Source: Bacteroidales bacterium UBA4345
GTDB taxonomy: Bacteria > Bacteroidota > Bacteroidia > Bacteroidales > Paludibacteraceae
Assembly: GCA_002396385.1 (NCBI GenBank)
Contig: DGTD01000081.1
Location: 1 to 57,486 of the forward strand
Direction: 5' to 3'
Length of the DNA: 57,486 nucleotides
In this document: positions 24,457-33,290 of the stretch, piece by piece
Position numbering within the stretch: position 1 is the first letter of the stretch
Layout of the letters: each line of letters starts with the position of its first letter
Position numbers and translations under genes: made by a program
Notes under the pieces: model-generated
What the model saw: the letters and a program-made list of their open reading frames with translations, nothing else
Told to the model about the DNA's origin: nothing
Databases searched by the model: none

Positions 24457-25476
24457 ATGAAACAACAAGATGTCGATATAAAGGATTTTGTTTCTTTTTT
24501 CCCTTTGAAAGACGAGGTAAAAGACAAACACTTTTGTGTTACTGGCGCTACTGGTCTCATAGGTTCTGTTCTTGTAAAATGCTTGTTGGCTTTAGACGCT
24601 AGTATAAAAGTTACAGTTCCTGTCCGTAATAGAGAGAAGGCCATGGCTGTTTTTGGTGACCTTTACGGAAGATTGATTGTTGAACAATTTGTCTCTTTAG
24701 AAGAATGGAGTGACTCTTTAGAACAGCGTTTTGATTATATTGTACATTGTGCCAGTCCTACAAATGGTAAGTTTATGCAGGAGAATCCTGTTGATACATT
24801 TGCATTGGCTTATCAGTCTACTTACAATCTGCTTCGCACTTGCCAGCGAATGAATATTCAAGGCTTTGTTTATTTGTCTTCTTTAGAGTACTATGGCCAA
24901 ATATTAGACGATAGTGTGCCTGTAACGGAAGATGTTCAAGGGTTTGTTGATTCAGTTTCAGCTCGTTCTTCTTATCCATTGGGGAAAAGAGCTGCTGAAT
25001 ATCTTTGCTACGCCTTTGCTACTCAATATGGAGTAAATGCAAAGGTGGCTCGTCTTACTCAAACTTTTGGGGCGGGTGTCGCTCCTGATGATAATAGAGT
25101 ATTCGCACAGTTTGTTCGTAGTATAATTAATAATAAGAATATTGTTCTCCATACAGCTGGTGCTTCTGCTAAGCCGTATTGTTATACAACCGATTGTATC
25201 TCTGCTATTCTTTATATTCTGCTAAAAGGAGATAAAGGGCAGGCTTATAATGTGGCGAATGATGAATCTTATATAAGCATTAAGGAACTTGCCAATTTTT
25301 TGTGTGCTACTTTTAATCCTTCAATTTCTGTTAGCACTGAACTTCATAACGACTATGGCTATGCTCCAGAAACGAAACTTCGTTTGTCTACTGGCAAATT
25401 GAAGGCTTTGGGGTGGAAGCCTCAGTATAGTCTGAAAGAAATGTTCGAACGACTTATTGTAAGTTTTAACGATTGA
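24457..25476 (+). CDS. NAD-dependent epimerase/dehydratase (extended SDR) (1)
   Basis: The 339-residue enzyme has the Rossmann motif TGATGLIGS near residue 30 and the catalytic YPLGK (YxxxK), with LSSLEYYG upstream as the serine region. It belongs to the extended SDR family that modifies nucleotide sugars. It lies between the TarI-like and LicD genes and overlaps the latter's upstream region by a few bases. I infer a role in making or modifying the alditol or sugar precursor, but the substrate is unknown. Confidence 0.82.
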   Translation: MKQQDVDIKDFVSFFPLKDEVKDKHFCVTGATGLIGSVLVKCLLALDASIKVTVPVRNREKAMAVFGDLYGRLIVEQFVSLEEWSDSLEQRFDYIVHCASPTNGKFMQENPVDTFALAYQSTYNLLRTCQRMNIQGFVYLSSLEYYGQILDDSVPVTEDVQGFVDSVSARSSYPLGKRAAEYLCYAFATQYGVNAKVARLTQTFGAGVAPDDNRVFAQFVRSIINNKNIVLHTAGASAKPYCYTTDCISAILYILLKGDKGQAYNVANDESYISIKELANFLCATFNPSISVSTELHNDYGYAPETKLRLSTGKLKALGWKPQYSLKEMFERLIVSFND

Positions 25477-25478
25477 TT

Positions 25479-26288
25479 ATGGATGAGACAATGGCTCAAC
25501 TTCATGAGCGTTTATTGGTGATAATGAGAGAACTTCACAAAATTTGTGAAGATAATGGAATAAGATATTCTTTAGCAGGTGGGTCTCTTATTGGGGCTAT
25601 CCGGCACAAGGGGTTCATTCCTTGGGATGATGATATGGACATCTTGATGCCTTATGACGATTTCCTTCGTTTTAAGGAAATCGCTTTCTCTCTGAAACAT
25701 GAGTGGTTGGAATTTGCCCATGTGGGTAAGTCTGACAACTACCATAGCTTCATAATGCAGGCTCAGGATTCGCGTACAACTTTGATTCAAACAAAGAATA
25801 ATGTACCGATGGGCGTTTTCATCGATATTATTCCATTTGTTCCTGTGGCTGATACTTTTAAAAGAGCAAAGTTTGAGTATTATTTGTTTAGGATTTTTCA
25901 CCAACCTTTGCTGCATAAAGACAATTTTTACAAGAATAGGAATGTTGTTAGAGAATATGTTTTGAAGTTGTTTAGTTTTTTAGCTCCAACGAGATTGATG
26001 AAGTTTTTTATAGAAGCACAATTTAACAGACTCAATTCGAAAAAAAGAAAGTTAACTTCCGATCCTACTGGCACTATTGGTGGTATTGCTCCTTCTGAAC
26101 TGTTTGAAGAATATGAACTTGTTAATTTCGAGGGCGATGAATTCTTTGTTTTTAAGAGGTATGATGAATACCTCCGTCATGTGTTTGGCGATTATATGCA
26201 ATTGCCTCCTCCTGAAAAGCAGGTAAACAAGCATGTTCAATACTTGAATGTATCTTTACCTTATAGAAATTATAAGGCAGAAAAGTAG
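25479..26288 (+). CDS. LicD-family phosphotransferase
   Basis: The 269-residue protein carries the LicD core: SLAGGSLIGAIRHKGFIPWD (31-50) followed by DDMDILMPYDDF, the metal-binding acidic motif of this nucleotidyltransferase fold. LicD proteins add phosphocholine in some pathogens. The family also contains fukutin and FKRP, which transfer ribitol-5-phosphate from CDP-ribitol. With a TarI-like enzyme two genes upstream, alditol-phosphate transfer is the better guess here, since no choline uptake genes are visible. ATG 25479 is preferred over the upstream TTG. Confidence 0.83.
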   Translation: MDETMAQLHERLLVIMRELHKICEDNGIRYSLAGGSLIGAIRHKGFIPWDDDMDILMPYDDFLRFKEIAFSLKHEWLEFAHVGKSDNYHSFIMQAQDSRTTLIQTKNNVPMGVFIDIIPFVPVADTFKRAKFEYYLFRIFHQPLLHKDNFYKNRNVVREYVLKLFSFLAPTRLMKFFIEAQFNRLNSKKRKLTSDPTGTIGGIAPSELFEEYELVNFEGDEFFVFKRYDEYLRHVFGDYMQLPPPEKQVNKHVQYLNVSLPYRNYKAEK

Positions 26289-26292
26289 TGGT

Positions 26293-27204
26293 ATGAAAAA
26301 AATTCTCTTCTTAATTATAGCTTTTATTGGCGTCTTTTTTTCGTGTTCTTTGGTTTTTGGACGCGATGCTGTTCGTATTGATCTTTACTCAAAGAAAGTC
26401 ATAAGACACCAAAGCGCTTCTTCTTACGGTGATTATTTGGTTGTAGTTACAGACTCTGTAGCCAAGTTACAACTGTATAACCTAAAAACGAAAAAAAGTG
26501 CTTGCGTTATTCAACACAAACCTTATAAAGATCCCAAAAAGGGAAATTTTGTCTATCATTCCAACAATTGTTCTTTTGGGAAAAAAAAATATGCTAATGA
26601 TGATTTTTTTCCTCTATTATATGTTTCTCATCGCGAGAACTTTGAAAATAGGGGTGTTCTTCAAGTTTTCAGAATTATACCTTATCATGTGAAAAATAAA
26701 GATGAGTTTGATTCAATTTCTGTTTCTTTGGTTCAAACAATTTTTTATCCTGTAGCGAGTGACAAAAATTCACTAGGTAGTCCGTGGACTATTATTTCAG
26801 AAGATGGAGACAAAATGTATACTTATTCTAGAAATAATAGGAGAAAGGCAAAGAATCATGGGGCTTGTAAAATTTCAGAATTTCAAATACCGGAAGTAGG
26901 GGATAGTGTTGTTTTCTTATCAGAAAATGATATCAAAACTTCCTTCAATGCCAGGTTTATTGCGTTTAATGCACAAGGTGGATGTACTCATAACGGTAAG
27001 TTATATATTCTTCAGGGGGTGCCGGGTAAATCGGAAGTATTGCTAAGAATTGTTGATTTACAGAAAAAAAAGTTGCTCAAGTCTGTAGATTTGGAAGAAC
27101 TGGGATTGAATGAAGAACCTGAGGGGTGTTTTATCTATGATGGGAATTTAATGTTTTCTACCAATAGTCGTAATACTTATAAAATTAATATAAAATTAGA
27201 CTGA
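26293..27204 (+). CDS. Exported propeller-like protein of unknown function
   Basis: I chose ATG 26293, which gives a clear signal sequence (MKKILFLIIAFIGVFFSC, with FFSC a possible lipobox). The longer reading frame from 26248 lacks one. The remaining ~280 residues are beta-rich with repeated blade-like stretches (QSASSYGDYLVVVTDSVAKL, GNLMFSTNSRNTYKI), resembling a beta-propeller such as arylsulfotransferase or TolB-like proteins, but I recognise no catalytic motif. It overlaps the next start as TGATG. A periplasmic role with the polymer is inferred from context. Confidence 0.55.
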   Translation: MKKILFLIIAFIGVFFSCSLVFGRDAVRIDLYSKKVIRHQSASSYGDYLVVVTDSVAKLQLYNLKTKKSACVIQHKPYKDPKKGNFVYHSNNCSFGKKKYANDDFFPLLYVSHRENFENRGVLQVFRIIPYHVKNKDEFDSISVSLVQTIFYPVASDKNSLGSPWTIISEDGDKMYTYSRNNRRKAKNHGACKISEFQIPEVGDSVVFLSENDIKTSFNARFIAFNAQGGCTHNGKLYILQGVPGKSEVLLRIVDLQKKKLLKSVDLEELGLNEEPEGCFIYDGNLMFSTNSRNTYKINIKLD

Positions 27205-28550
27205 TGAAGACTGTTATAACATATGGCACATACGATTTGTTGCATCAGGGACATATTAATCTTCTGAAAAGGGCGAAAGCTTTAGGAGATTACTTAATTG
27301 TGGGTGTTACAAACGATAATTTCGATCGTGAAAGAGGCAAACTGAATGTTCGTAATAATGTTCTCGAAAGAGTGGAATCTGTTAAGGCTACAGGTCTCGC
27401 CGACAAAATTATAATAGAAGATTATGTTGGGCAGAAAATTGACGATGTCCAAAAATATGGCGTTGATATTTTTGCAATCGGTTCTGATTGGCAAGGAAAA
27501 TTCGATTATTTGAACGAATTTTGTCAGGTTGTTTATTTGCCACGTACCGAGGGCATTTCTTCTACTATGTTAAGGGAAGAAAGTCAAGCAACTGTTCGCG
27601 TTGGTGTTGTTGGTTGTGGTCGCATAGCACCTCGTTTTGTTGCGGAGTCGCAATGTGTGAGTGGTGTGTCAATTGCAGGTGTATTCGATGTCTCAGAAAG
27701 TATAGCTGCTAATTTTGTTGCCAATAACTGTGTCCCTAAGGCATACGATTCTTTCGACGCTCTTTTAAGCGATGTTGATGCTGTTTATGTGGCTACTCCG
27801 CATTTGTCGCATTATGGGTTGGCGAAGGCTGCACTGTTGGCAGGCAAACATGTTCTCTGTGAAACACCAATGGTTTTAAACGAGAACGAGGCAAAAGACT
27901 TGTTTGAACTTGCAGAACAAAAGTCTCTTATACTAATGGAGGCTAACAAGACTGCTCATTGCCCTGCATTCAACCATTTAGTGGCAATGATAAAAAGTGG
28001 AGTCATTGGTGAAGTTGTCGATATAGAGGCTTCTCTCTCTAAAGTTTGGGGGGATAAAACGCTTCGCGAATTTGATCCCGAACAAGCAGGAGGGTCTTTG
28101 TTCGAATTAGGTTCTTATCCATTGTTGCCTATTTTAAAATTATTAGGTGTCGATTATAAAAATCTCAATCTATATTCTCGTATTGAGAATGGTATCGATG
28201 TATACACTAAAGGGGTGTTCCGATACGACAAGGCTGTTTGCTCTTTTAAGGTTGGCTTGGGGGTGAAAACCGAAGGCAACTTGGTCGTTTCTGGTACTAA
28301 AGGTTATGCTTTGGTGCCATCGCCTTGGTGGAAAACAGACTTCTTTGAACTTTGTTATGAAGATCAAAACGAAAATAAAAAGTTCTTCTACAAATGGGAT
28401 GGAGCTGGCTTGCGTTATGAAATTCAAGAATTTATTTCTTGTATAATAAACAACAGACTTTCAACGGCAAGGTTACGCCGTCGTGAAAGTGTCTGCATGG
28501 CTTCTATTATGCAGCAATTTTCAGAAAGAAAAAACTTTTTCGAATTATGA
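27204..28550 (+). CDS. TagD-like cytidylyltransferase fused to a Gfo/Idh/MocA oxidoreductase
   Basis: Residues about 1-130 are a complete TagD-type cytidylyltransferase with HQGH (14-17) and ISSTMLR. Residues about 132-448 form a Gfo/Idh/MocA domain beginning VRVGVVGCGRIAP. The fusion predicts one enzyme that both makes a CDP-linked polyol or ketose and oxidises or reduces it. In the second domain the usual EKP motif reads CETP, so the normally catalytic lysine is threonine; activity may be altered. It is coupled to the preceding gene and to the SDR that follows (4-nt overlap). Confidence 0.82.
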   Translation: MKTVITYGTYDLLHQGHINLLKRAKALGDYLIVGVTNDNFDRERGKLNVRNNVLERVESVKATGLADKIIIEDYVGQKIDDVQKYGVDIFAIGSDWQGKFDYLNEFCQVVYLPRTEGISSTMLREESQATVRVGVVGCGRIAPRFVAESQCVSGVSIAGVFDVSESIAANFVANNCVPKAYDSFDALLSDVDAVYVATPHLSHYGLAKAALLAGKHVLCETPMVLNENEAKDLFELAEQKSLILMEANKTAHCPAFNHLVAMIKSGVIGEVVDIEASLSKVWGDKTLREFDPEQAGGSLFELGSYPLLPILKLLGVDYKNLNLYSRIENGIDVYTKGVFRYDKAVCSFKVGLGVKTEGNLVVSGTKGYALVPSPWWKTDFFELCYEDQNENKKFFYKWDGAGLRYEIQEFISCIINNRLSTARLRRRESVCMASIMQQFSERKNFFEL

Positions 28551-29266
28551 AACACGCTTTAGTTACTGGTGCCACTAAAGGTATTGGATTTGCCGTTGCA
28601 AAAATGCTTTTGCAAGAGGGCTTCTTTGTGACAATTACTTATTCAAAAGACGCTTCTTCTGCTGAGTTTGCAAGTGATGCTTTGAAACAGTTTTCTAATA
28701 ATTTCGAAATCGTAAAGGCTAGTCAGGCTGATAAAGCCGATATGCAGTTTTTGGTTTCTCGGTTGAAGGAATACGGTCATCTCGACTGCTTGGTGTGCAA
28801 CGCTGGCACTACTCTTCGTAAAGATTTGCAAGAAATGACAGATGAGGAGTGGACTAATGTAATGGATGTGAATGTAAACAGCAATGTGTTCCTTATTCGC
28901 GATTTGTTCAGTGTAATACCTGCTAATTCCCGTATTATCTTTATAGGCTCTCTTATGGGCGTTCATCCGCATGGCACTTCATTGGCTTATGGTGTCACTA
29001 AGTCTGCTGTTCATGCTTTAGCAAAAAATTTGGTTAAGTTTTTTGAAAATACAGGGACAACTGTTAACGCTATTGCTCCTGGATTTGTTGAAACTGAATG
29101 GCAAAAGACGAAACCTCAAGAAATAAGAAACAATATATATAATAAAACTGCTATTAAGCGCTTTGCCACAGTTGAAGAAATTGCCGATGCTGTTAAGTTC
29201 TGTCTTAACAATGCGTTTGTTAATGGCAGCATCATTGAGGTTAGTGGTGGTTATAGTTTTAAATAG
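28547..29266 (+). CDS. Short-chain dehydrogenase/reductase
   Basis: The 239-residue classical SDR has TGATKGIGFAVAKM for NAD(P) binding, NAG (CNAGTTL), a serine in IFIGSLMG and YGVTKSAVHAL as the YxxxK site, with APGFVETEW after it. The start overlaps the fusion gene. SDRs paired with TarI or TagD enzymes reduce ketose phosphates to alditol phosphates in CDP-ribitol pathways, so it may supply the alditol here. The order of genes suggests it works with the fusion enzyme. Confidence 0.85.
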   Translation: MKHALVTGATKGIGFAVAKMLLQEGFFVTITYSKDASSAEFASDALKQFSNNFEIVKASQADKADMQFLVSRLKEYGHLDCLVCNAGTTLRKDLQEMTDEEWTNVMDVNVNSNVFLIRDLFSVIPANSRIIFIGSLMGVHPHGTSLAYGVTKSAVHALAKNLVKFFENTGTTVNAIAPGFVETEWQKTKPQEIRNNIYNKTAIKRFATVEEIADAVKFCLNNAFVNGSIIEVSGGYSFK

Positions 29267-29275
29267 TTTTTGAAG

Positions 29276-30430
29276 ATGAAGAATCTCAAACTAAAGCTTC
29301 TTTTGGAGAATACAATTCTTCCTGCCATTTCAAAATTTAATGCCAGGAAGAAACATGACCAGCAAAAAGTACTTTTTTATATAAATTCCGATCTTCGAGA
29401 AAGTAATAAAGTCTTACTCGACTATATGTTGGAACATGGTTTCAATAAAAAGTATGAGATGGTAGTCGCCTGTCGCGATTATGGAAAATACGTGGAGAAT
29501 AAAGTCGAAAATGTCCGTTTTATTAGTTGTAATAAAGCGACTTTCGAATTTTTCAGTTCTGGCAAGGTGTTCTATTCCGTTGGCCGAATCCCGTTTTTCC
29601 CTGCGAAAGACCAGGTAGTTATGCAGATGTGGCATGGTGTTCCTCTGAAGAATGCGGACGAGGGATTGAAAAAGACCCATACATTCCAACACCAATACTA
29701 CACTTGGCTGTTGTCTCCTTCCGAACATCTCAAACCTGTTTTTTCGAAATGGCTATCCGTGCCGGAGGAACGTATTTATGTTGGTGGATATCCGCGTTGT
29801 GATTATCTGTTCTGCAAGGAAAAGAAATATGATTTTGGAGAATACAATAAACTGATACTCTGGGCACCTACTTTCCGAAAGTCGGCTACGCGTGGGTATA
29901 GTGACGTTGACATGAAGGATCGTATTATTCCTATTCTTTCTGCTGATAAGTTCAAAGATGTGAACGAGTATTTGCGGAATTTAGGGGTTAAGGTGATTGT
30001 TAAATTGCATCCCGCCCAAGACCTTTCCAATTATAACCTTGTTGATTTGGACCATTTCATACTTTTGAGTCATTCCGAGTTTATGGCAAAAAAAATGGAT
30101 TTATATTATTTAGCTTCTCAAACAGATGCTCTGATAACCGATTATTCGTCCATTTATTTTGACTATATGTTGATCGATAGACCAATAGGTTTTACTATTG
30201 ATGATATGGAAGAGTATAAGGCTAATCGTGGTTTTTCGCTTGACCCTGATGTTTATATGCCAGGTTCGAAAATGGCAACTTATGACGATTTGTTGAAATT
30301 CTTTAAGAACGTGTCCGATGGTGCTGATTCTTATGCTGAAGAGCGGAGAACGGTTAATAAGTTGGTAAACCAGTATCGTGAAGGTGGCTATTGCAAACGT
30401 ATTCTGGATTTTTGTGGCGTGACGTTGTAA
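29276..30430 (+). CDS. CDP-glycerol glycerophosphotransferase family protein (TagB/TagF-like) (2)
   Basis: The 384-residue paralogue of the gene at 20416 has MWHGVPLKN, VGGYPRCDYL, LWAPTFRKS, VKLHPAQDL and TDYSSIYFDYML, then RPIGFTIDDMEEYKANRGF. The two are clearly related but diverged, so they likely transfer different alditol phosphates or make different linkages. ATG 29276 is preferred over TTG 29270. It sits just after the CDP-polyol fusion and SDR genes and would use their product. Confidence 0.86.
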   Translation: MKNLKLKLLLENTILPAISKFNARKKHDQQKVLFYINSDLRESNKVLLDYMLEHGFNKKYEMVVACRDYGKYVENKVENVRFISCNKATFEFFSSGKVFYSVGRIPFFPAKDQVVMQMWHGVPLKNADEGLKKTHTFQHQYYTWLLSPSEHLKPVFSKWLSVPEERIYVGGYPRCDYLFCKEKKYDFGEYNKLILWAPTFRKSATRGYSDVDMKDRIIPILSADKFKDVNEYLRNLGVKVIVKLHPAQDLSNYNLVDLDHFILLSHSEFMAKKMDLYYLASQTDALITDYSSIYFDYMLIDRPIGFTIDDMEEYKANRGFSLDPDVYMPGSKMATYDDLLKFFKNVSDGADSYAEERRTVNKLVNQYREGGYCKRILDFCGVTL

Positions 30431-30436
30431 ATAGGT

Positions 30437-31198
30437 ATGCGTATTGTTGGCTCGCTAGAAATACTGTTTATACGTTTTTTGGGGGTATTACTTGTACTCC
30501 TAGTTCTGGGATGTGACCGTGACTTACAGGGAGACCCTGATCCTGTGGTGATGAGTAAATTGATAGCTCATCAGGGATACTGGTTGTATGGCGATTGTCC
30601 TAAAAATTCGATTGAAGCATTTAAGAAGTCTTACGATAAAGGATTATATGCATTTGAGTTAGATGTGCGACAAACCAAGGATGGGATCTTAGTCGTATGC
30701 CACGATAAAAATTTCTTTAAACGTGTGATATCGGAATCTAACTATAAGGATTTAGAGCGGCATAAGCTGGAAAATGGTGAGAAATTACCTAAATTGAAGG
30801 ATGTTTTCGAAAATTTTGTCTCTCAAAATGCCAAGGTTAGGATATGTCTGCATGTAAAGTCTTGTAAGTTGGATGATCTGTGGAATCTGATAGAACTGTG
30901 TGATGTGAAAGATAAGGTGATGATTATTGGGTCTTTGTCAACTTGTCTCTTCTTCGCAAAAAAAGGAATTTCAGAACAGTGTTTTTCTATGGATTATATA
31001 TCAGCTGAACAATGCGCGTTGAAAGGTTTAGGTGGTTTGTGTCTGCAACCTTCCAAATACAAATGGGGTACCAAGGACTCTTTATTGGCGTTAAGTAGGT
31101 TGCCCATTGTTTGGACGATTGACAATGAAAAAACAATAAGGCAATTTGTTGAAAGTGGATGTTTCGTGATTACGAATACCCCTTATGTGGAAAAATGA
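30437..31198 (+). CDS. Lipoprotein glycerophosphodiester phosphodiesterase-like protein
   Basis: The 253-residue protein has a lipoprotein signal (LVLLVLGC, Cys26) and a GDPD core: LIAHQGYW, PKNSIEAF, FELDVRQTKDG and VVCHD. The canonical HRG and PENT motifs appear as HQG and PKNS, a variation seen in Bacteroidetes members, so metal binding may be altered. It would act in the periplasm on glycerophosphodiester bonds, consistent with editing an alditol-phosphate polymer or its lipid-derived substituents. It lies 6 nt after the second TagF-like gene. Confidence 0.75.
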   Translation: MRIVGSLEILFIRFLGVLLVLLVLGCDRDLQGDPDPVVMSKLIAHQGYWLYGDCPKNSIEAFKKSYDKGLYAFELDVRQTKDGILVVCHDKNFFKRVISESNYKDLERHKLENGEKLPKLKDVFENFVSQNAKVRICLHVKSCKLDDLWNLIELCDVKDKVMIIGSLSTCLFFAKKGISEQCFSMDYISAEQCALKGLGGLCLQPSKYKWGTKDSLLALSRLPIVWTIDNEKTIRQFVESGCFVITNTPYVEK

Positions 31199-31240
31199 TC
31201 TATTTTTGGAATATATACTGTGACAAAAAAACAAAATAAT

Positions 31241-32017
31241 ATGAAAGATAAATATTCAACACTTTATTTCTACAAATCTCTTCCTAAATGGAAACGGATG
31301 AAAGATCCTTTTACAACTCGAATCTTTTACAGGCCTGTTTCTTTCTTTTTTGCAAGTTTATGTGCAAAGACGGGTATATCTGCAAATACAGTTTCTTATT
31401 TTTCTGCTGTTGTTGCTGTCTTTGCCTTTATTTTGTTCCTTCCGCAAAACCATTTATTACACATTGTTGGGGCGGTTTTATGCAATGTTTGGCTGGTCTT
31501 AGATTGTGTTGATGGAAATTTGGCTCGTTGCGTGAAGAAACAACCGTTCGGTACTTTTGCTGATAGTATGAGCAGTTATATGTTGGTAGGCACTATCTCT
31601 TTGGCTATGGGTTATGCTGTCTATTATGAGGGAGGTTCTGTAATTCAACCAGGCAATGCGTTGATTATCCTGCTTGGCGGGGCGGCTTCTATCTCCGATA
31701 CGATGATGAGGTTGATTTATCAAAAATACAAGTCGACCGAACGAGATTTGGCCGACCAAAAGGTTTTAGAGGTGGAACACGATGTCCGTTTGGATAATAA
31801 CGAGGTGAATAATTGGAGGGTCAGGCTGGAGTCTGATTTCGGCATTGGTGGTATCTTGCCTTTGTTGATATTGTTGGGGACAATCTTCCATGCGCTTGAT
31901 TTGGTGATTTTTTACAATTTGGCATATTATGGTGGGTCTTTTTTGGTAATAACGGCCTCTTTAGTTCGGAAGGCCATCCGCCTTTCGAAAAAGTATCAAG
32001 ATAATATGCCTCAGTAA
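31241..32017 (+). CDS. CDP-alcohol phosphatidyltransferase family membrane protein
   Basis: The 258-residue multi-spanning protein has the CDP-OH-P motif as DCVDGNLAR (D88, D91, G92, A95, R96) and GTFAD (G104, D108). The AR-to-G spacer is 7 rather than 8 residues, and the fourth aspartate, expected at 112 and usually the catalytic base, is serine. Helices follow throughout. The family joins a CDP-alcohol to an acceptor alcohol and could place an alditol-phosphate on a lipid or start a polymer. I chose ATG 31241 over GTG 31220. Confidence 0.75.
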   Translation: MKDKYSTLYFYKSLPKWKRMKDPFTTRIFYRPVSFFFASLCAKTGISANTVSYFSAVVAVFAFILFLPQNHLLHIVGAVLCNVWLVLDCVDGNLARCVKKQPFGTFADSMSSYMLVGTISLAMGYAVYYEGGSVIQPGNALIILLGGAASISDTMMRLIYQKYKSTERDLADQKVLEVEHDVRLDNNEVNNWRVRLESDFGIGGILPLLILLGTIFHALDLVIFYNLAYYGGSFLVITASLVRKAIRLSKKYQDNMPQ

Positions 32018-32072
32018 TATTATTATATAGTTCTTAATTATTGTATTTGTGGCTGATTGTGTTTTAGGTGAA

Positions 32073-33206
32073 ATGAAAAAGATTATTCATATATCCCAAG
32101 CTGGGGCAGGTGGCGTTCCTGCGTATTTGTCTCTTTTTGTGGGTGAAATGGACCAATCCCGTTTTTCAAACTTACTTATCTGCTCTGGTGGTTATAAAGA
32201 AGAATGGTTCTCTGGATCGAACATGGCTATTGAGAAAGTAGACATGTGTCGTGAAATTAATCTTTCAAAAGACTTTAAGGCGATTAAAGAGATTAGAGCA
32301 ATCCTTAAAAGAGAAAATCCAGATATTGTTTACTGCAATAGTAGTAAGGCTGGTGCTCTTGGTAGAATAGCTGCTATGGGTTTAGGTCTTAATGTCGTCT
32401 ATAATGCACATGGCTGGGCTTTCAATATGAAGACATCCTTTTTATATAGGCTTGTCTATATCATTATTGAAAGTGTTTTGGCATTTTTTTGCGATAAAAT
32501 TATCTGTATCTCAAAATACGAGAAACAGTCTGCTTTAGCGAAATTCGTTGGAACTAATCGCAAAGATGTCGTTATCTACAATGGTATTGAAATCGAACGG
32601 GTTGAGTCGGCAAAAAAGAATCCTCGTTTCAAAAAGACCGATTTCGGTATACCTGAAGATGATTTTGTTGTTGGAATGATTGGTCGAATGTCGAAGCAAA
32701 AAGCTCCTGACGATTTTGTCAGAATGGCTGCTGAAATACATTCTAAAATGCCGAATACCCATTTCTTTATTATTGGTAATGGTAAAGAACAGGAGGCTGT
32801 CGAAGAGCTAATTAAGTCTCTCGGGTTAAAAGGTTGCTTTCACTTGACCGGATGGGTAGAAAATAAGTACGATTATTTGGCTCTTTTCGATGTGGGAGTG
32901 TTACTTTCTCGTTGGGAAGGCTTTGGTTTGGCTATTGCCGAATATATGGCAGCAGGTATTCCGTCGGTTGTAACGAATGTTGATGCTATCCCAGAACTGG
33001 TTACGGATGGGGAGAACGGACTTCTTGTAGGAGTCGGAGACTATGTTGATGCTGCAGAAAAGGTAACATTCCTATTAAATAATAAGGAAGCTTATAATAT
33101 AATGTCTTGTAAAGCCGTTCAAAGAGTAAAGGCTGATTTTTCTGCAGATCGTATGACTAAGGAGACTCTTGCTCTTTTCAATTCGCTTATTGATAAAAAG
33201 AGATAG
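32073..33206 (+). CDS. Glycosyltransferase family 4 (2)
   Basis: The 377-residue GT-B enzyme starts KKIIHISQAGAGGVPAYLSL, has NSSKAGALGRIAAMG and NAHGWAFN in its N-terminal domain, and VGMIGRMSKQKAPDDFVRMA plus RWEGFGLAIAEYMAAGIPSV (the EX7E region) in the C-terminal domain. The pattern resembles the WcaA/CapM-like GT4 enzymes of capsules. ATG 32073 is chosen over the GTG at 32049. About 85 nt separate it from the following SDR. Confidence 0.88.
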   Translation: MKKIIHISQAGAGGVPAYLSLFVGEMDQSRFSNLLICSGGYKEEWFSGSNMAIEKVDMCREINLSKDFKAIKEIRAILKRENPDIVYCNSSKAGALGRIAAMGLGLNVVYNAHGWAFNMKTSFLYRLVYIIIESVLAFFCDKIICISKYEKQSALAKFVGTNRKDVVIYNGIEIERVESAKKNPRFKKTDFGIPEDDFVVGMIGRMSKQKAPDDFVRMAAEIHSKMPNTHFFIIGNGKEQEAVEELIKSLGLKGCFHLTGWVENKYDYLALFDVGVLLSRWEGFGLAIAEYMAAGIPSVVTNVDAIPELVTDGENGLLVGVGDYVDAAEKVTFLLNNKEAYNIMSCKAVQRVKADFSADRMTKETLALFNSLIDKKR

Positions 33207-33290
33207 TCTTACGGTTTGCCGATTAAGTAAAACTCATTGTGAATGAATGTGTTTTGTTTGTAGTGTGTTTTAAGTAAAACAGGAATTTTT

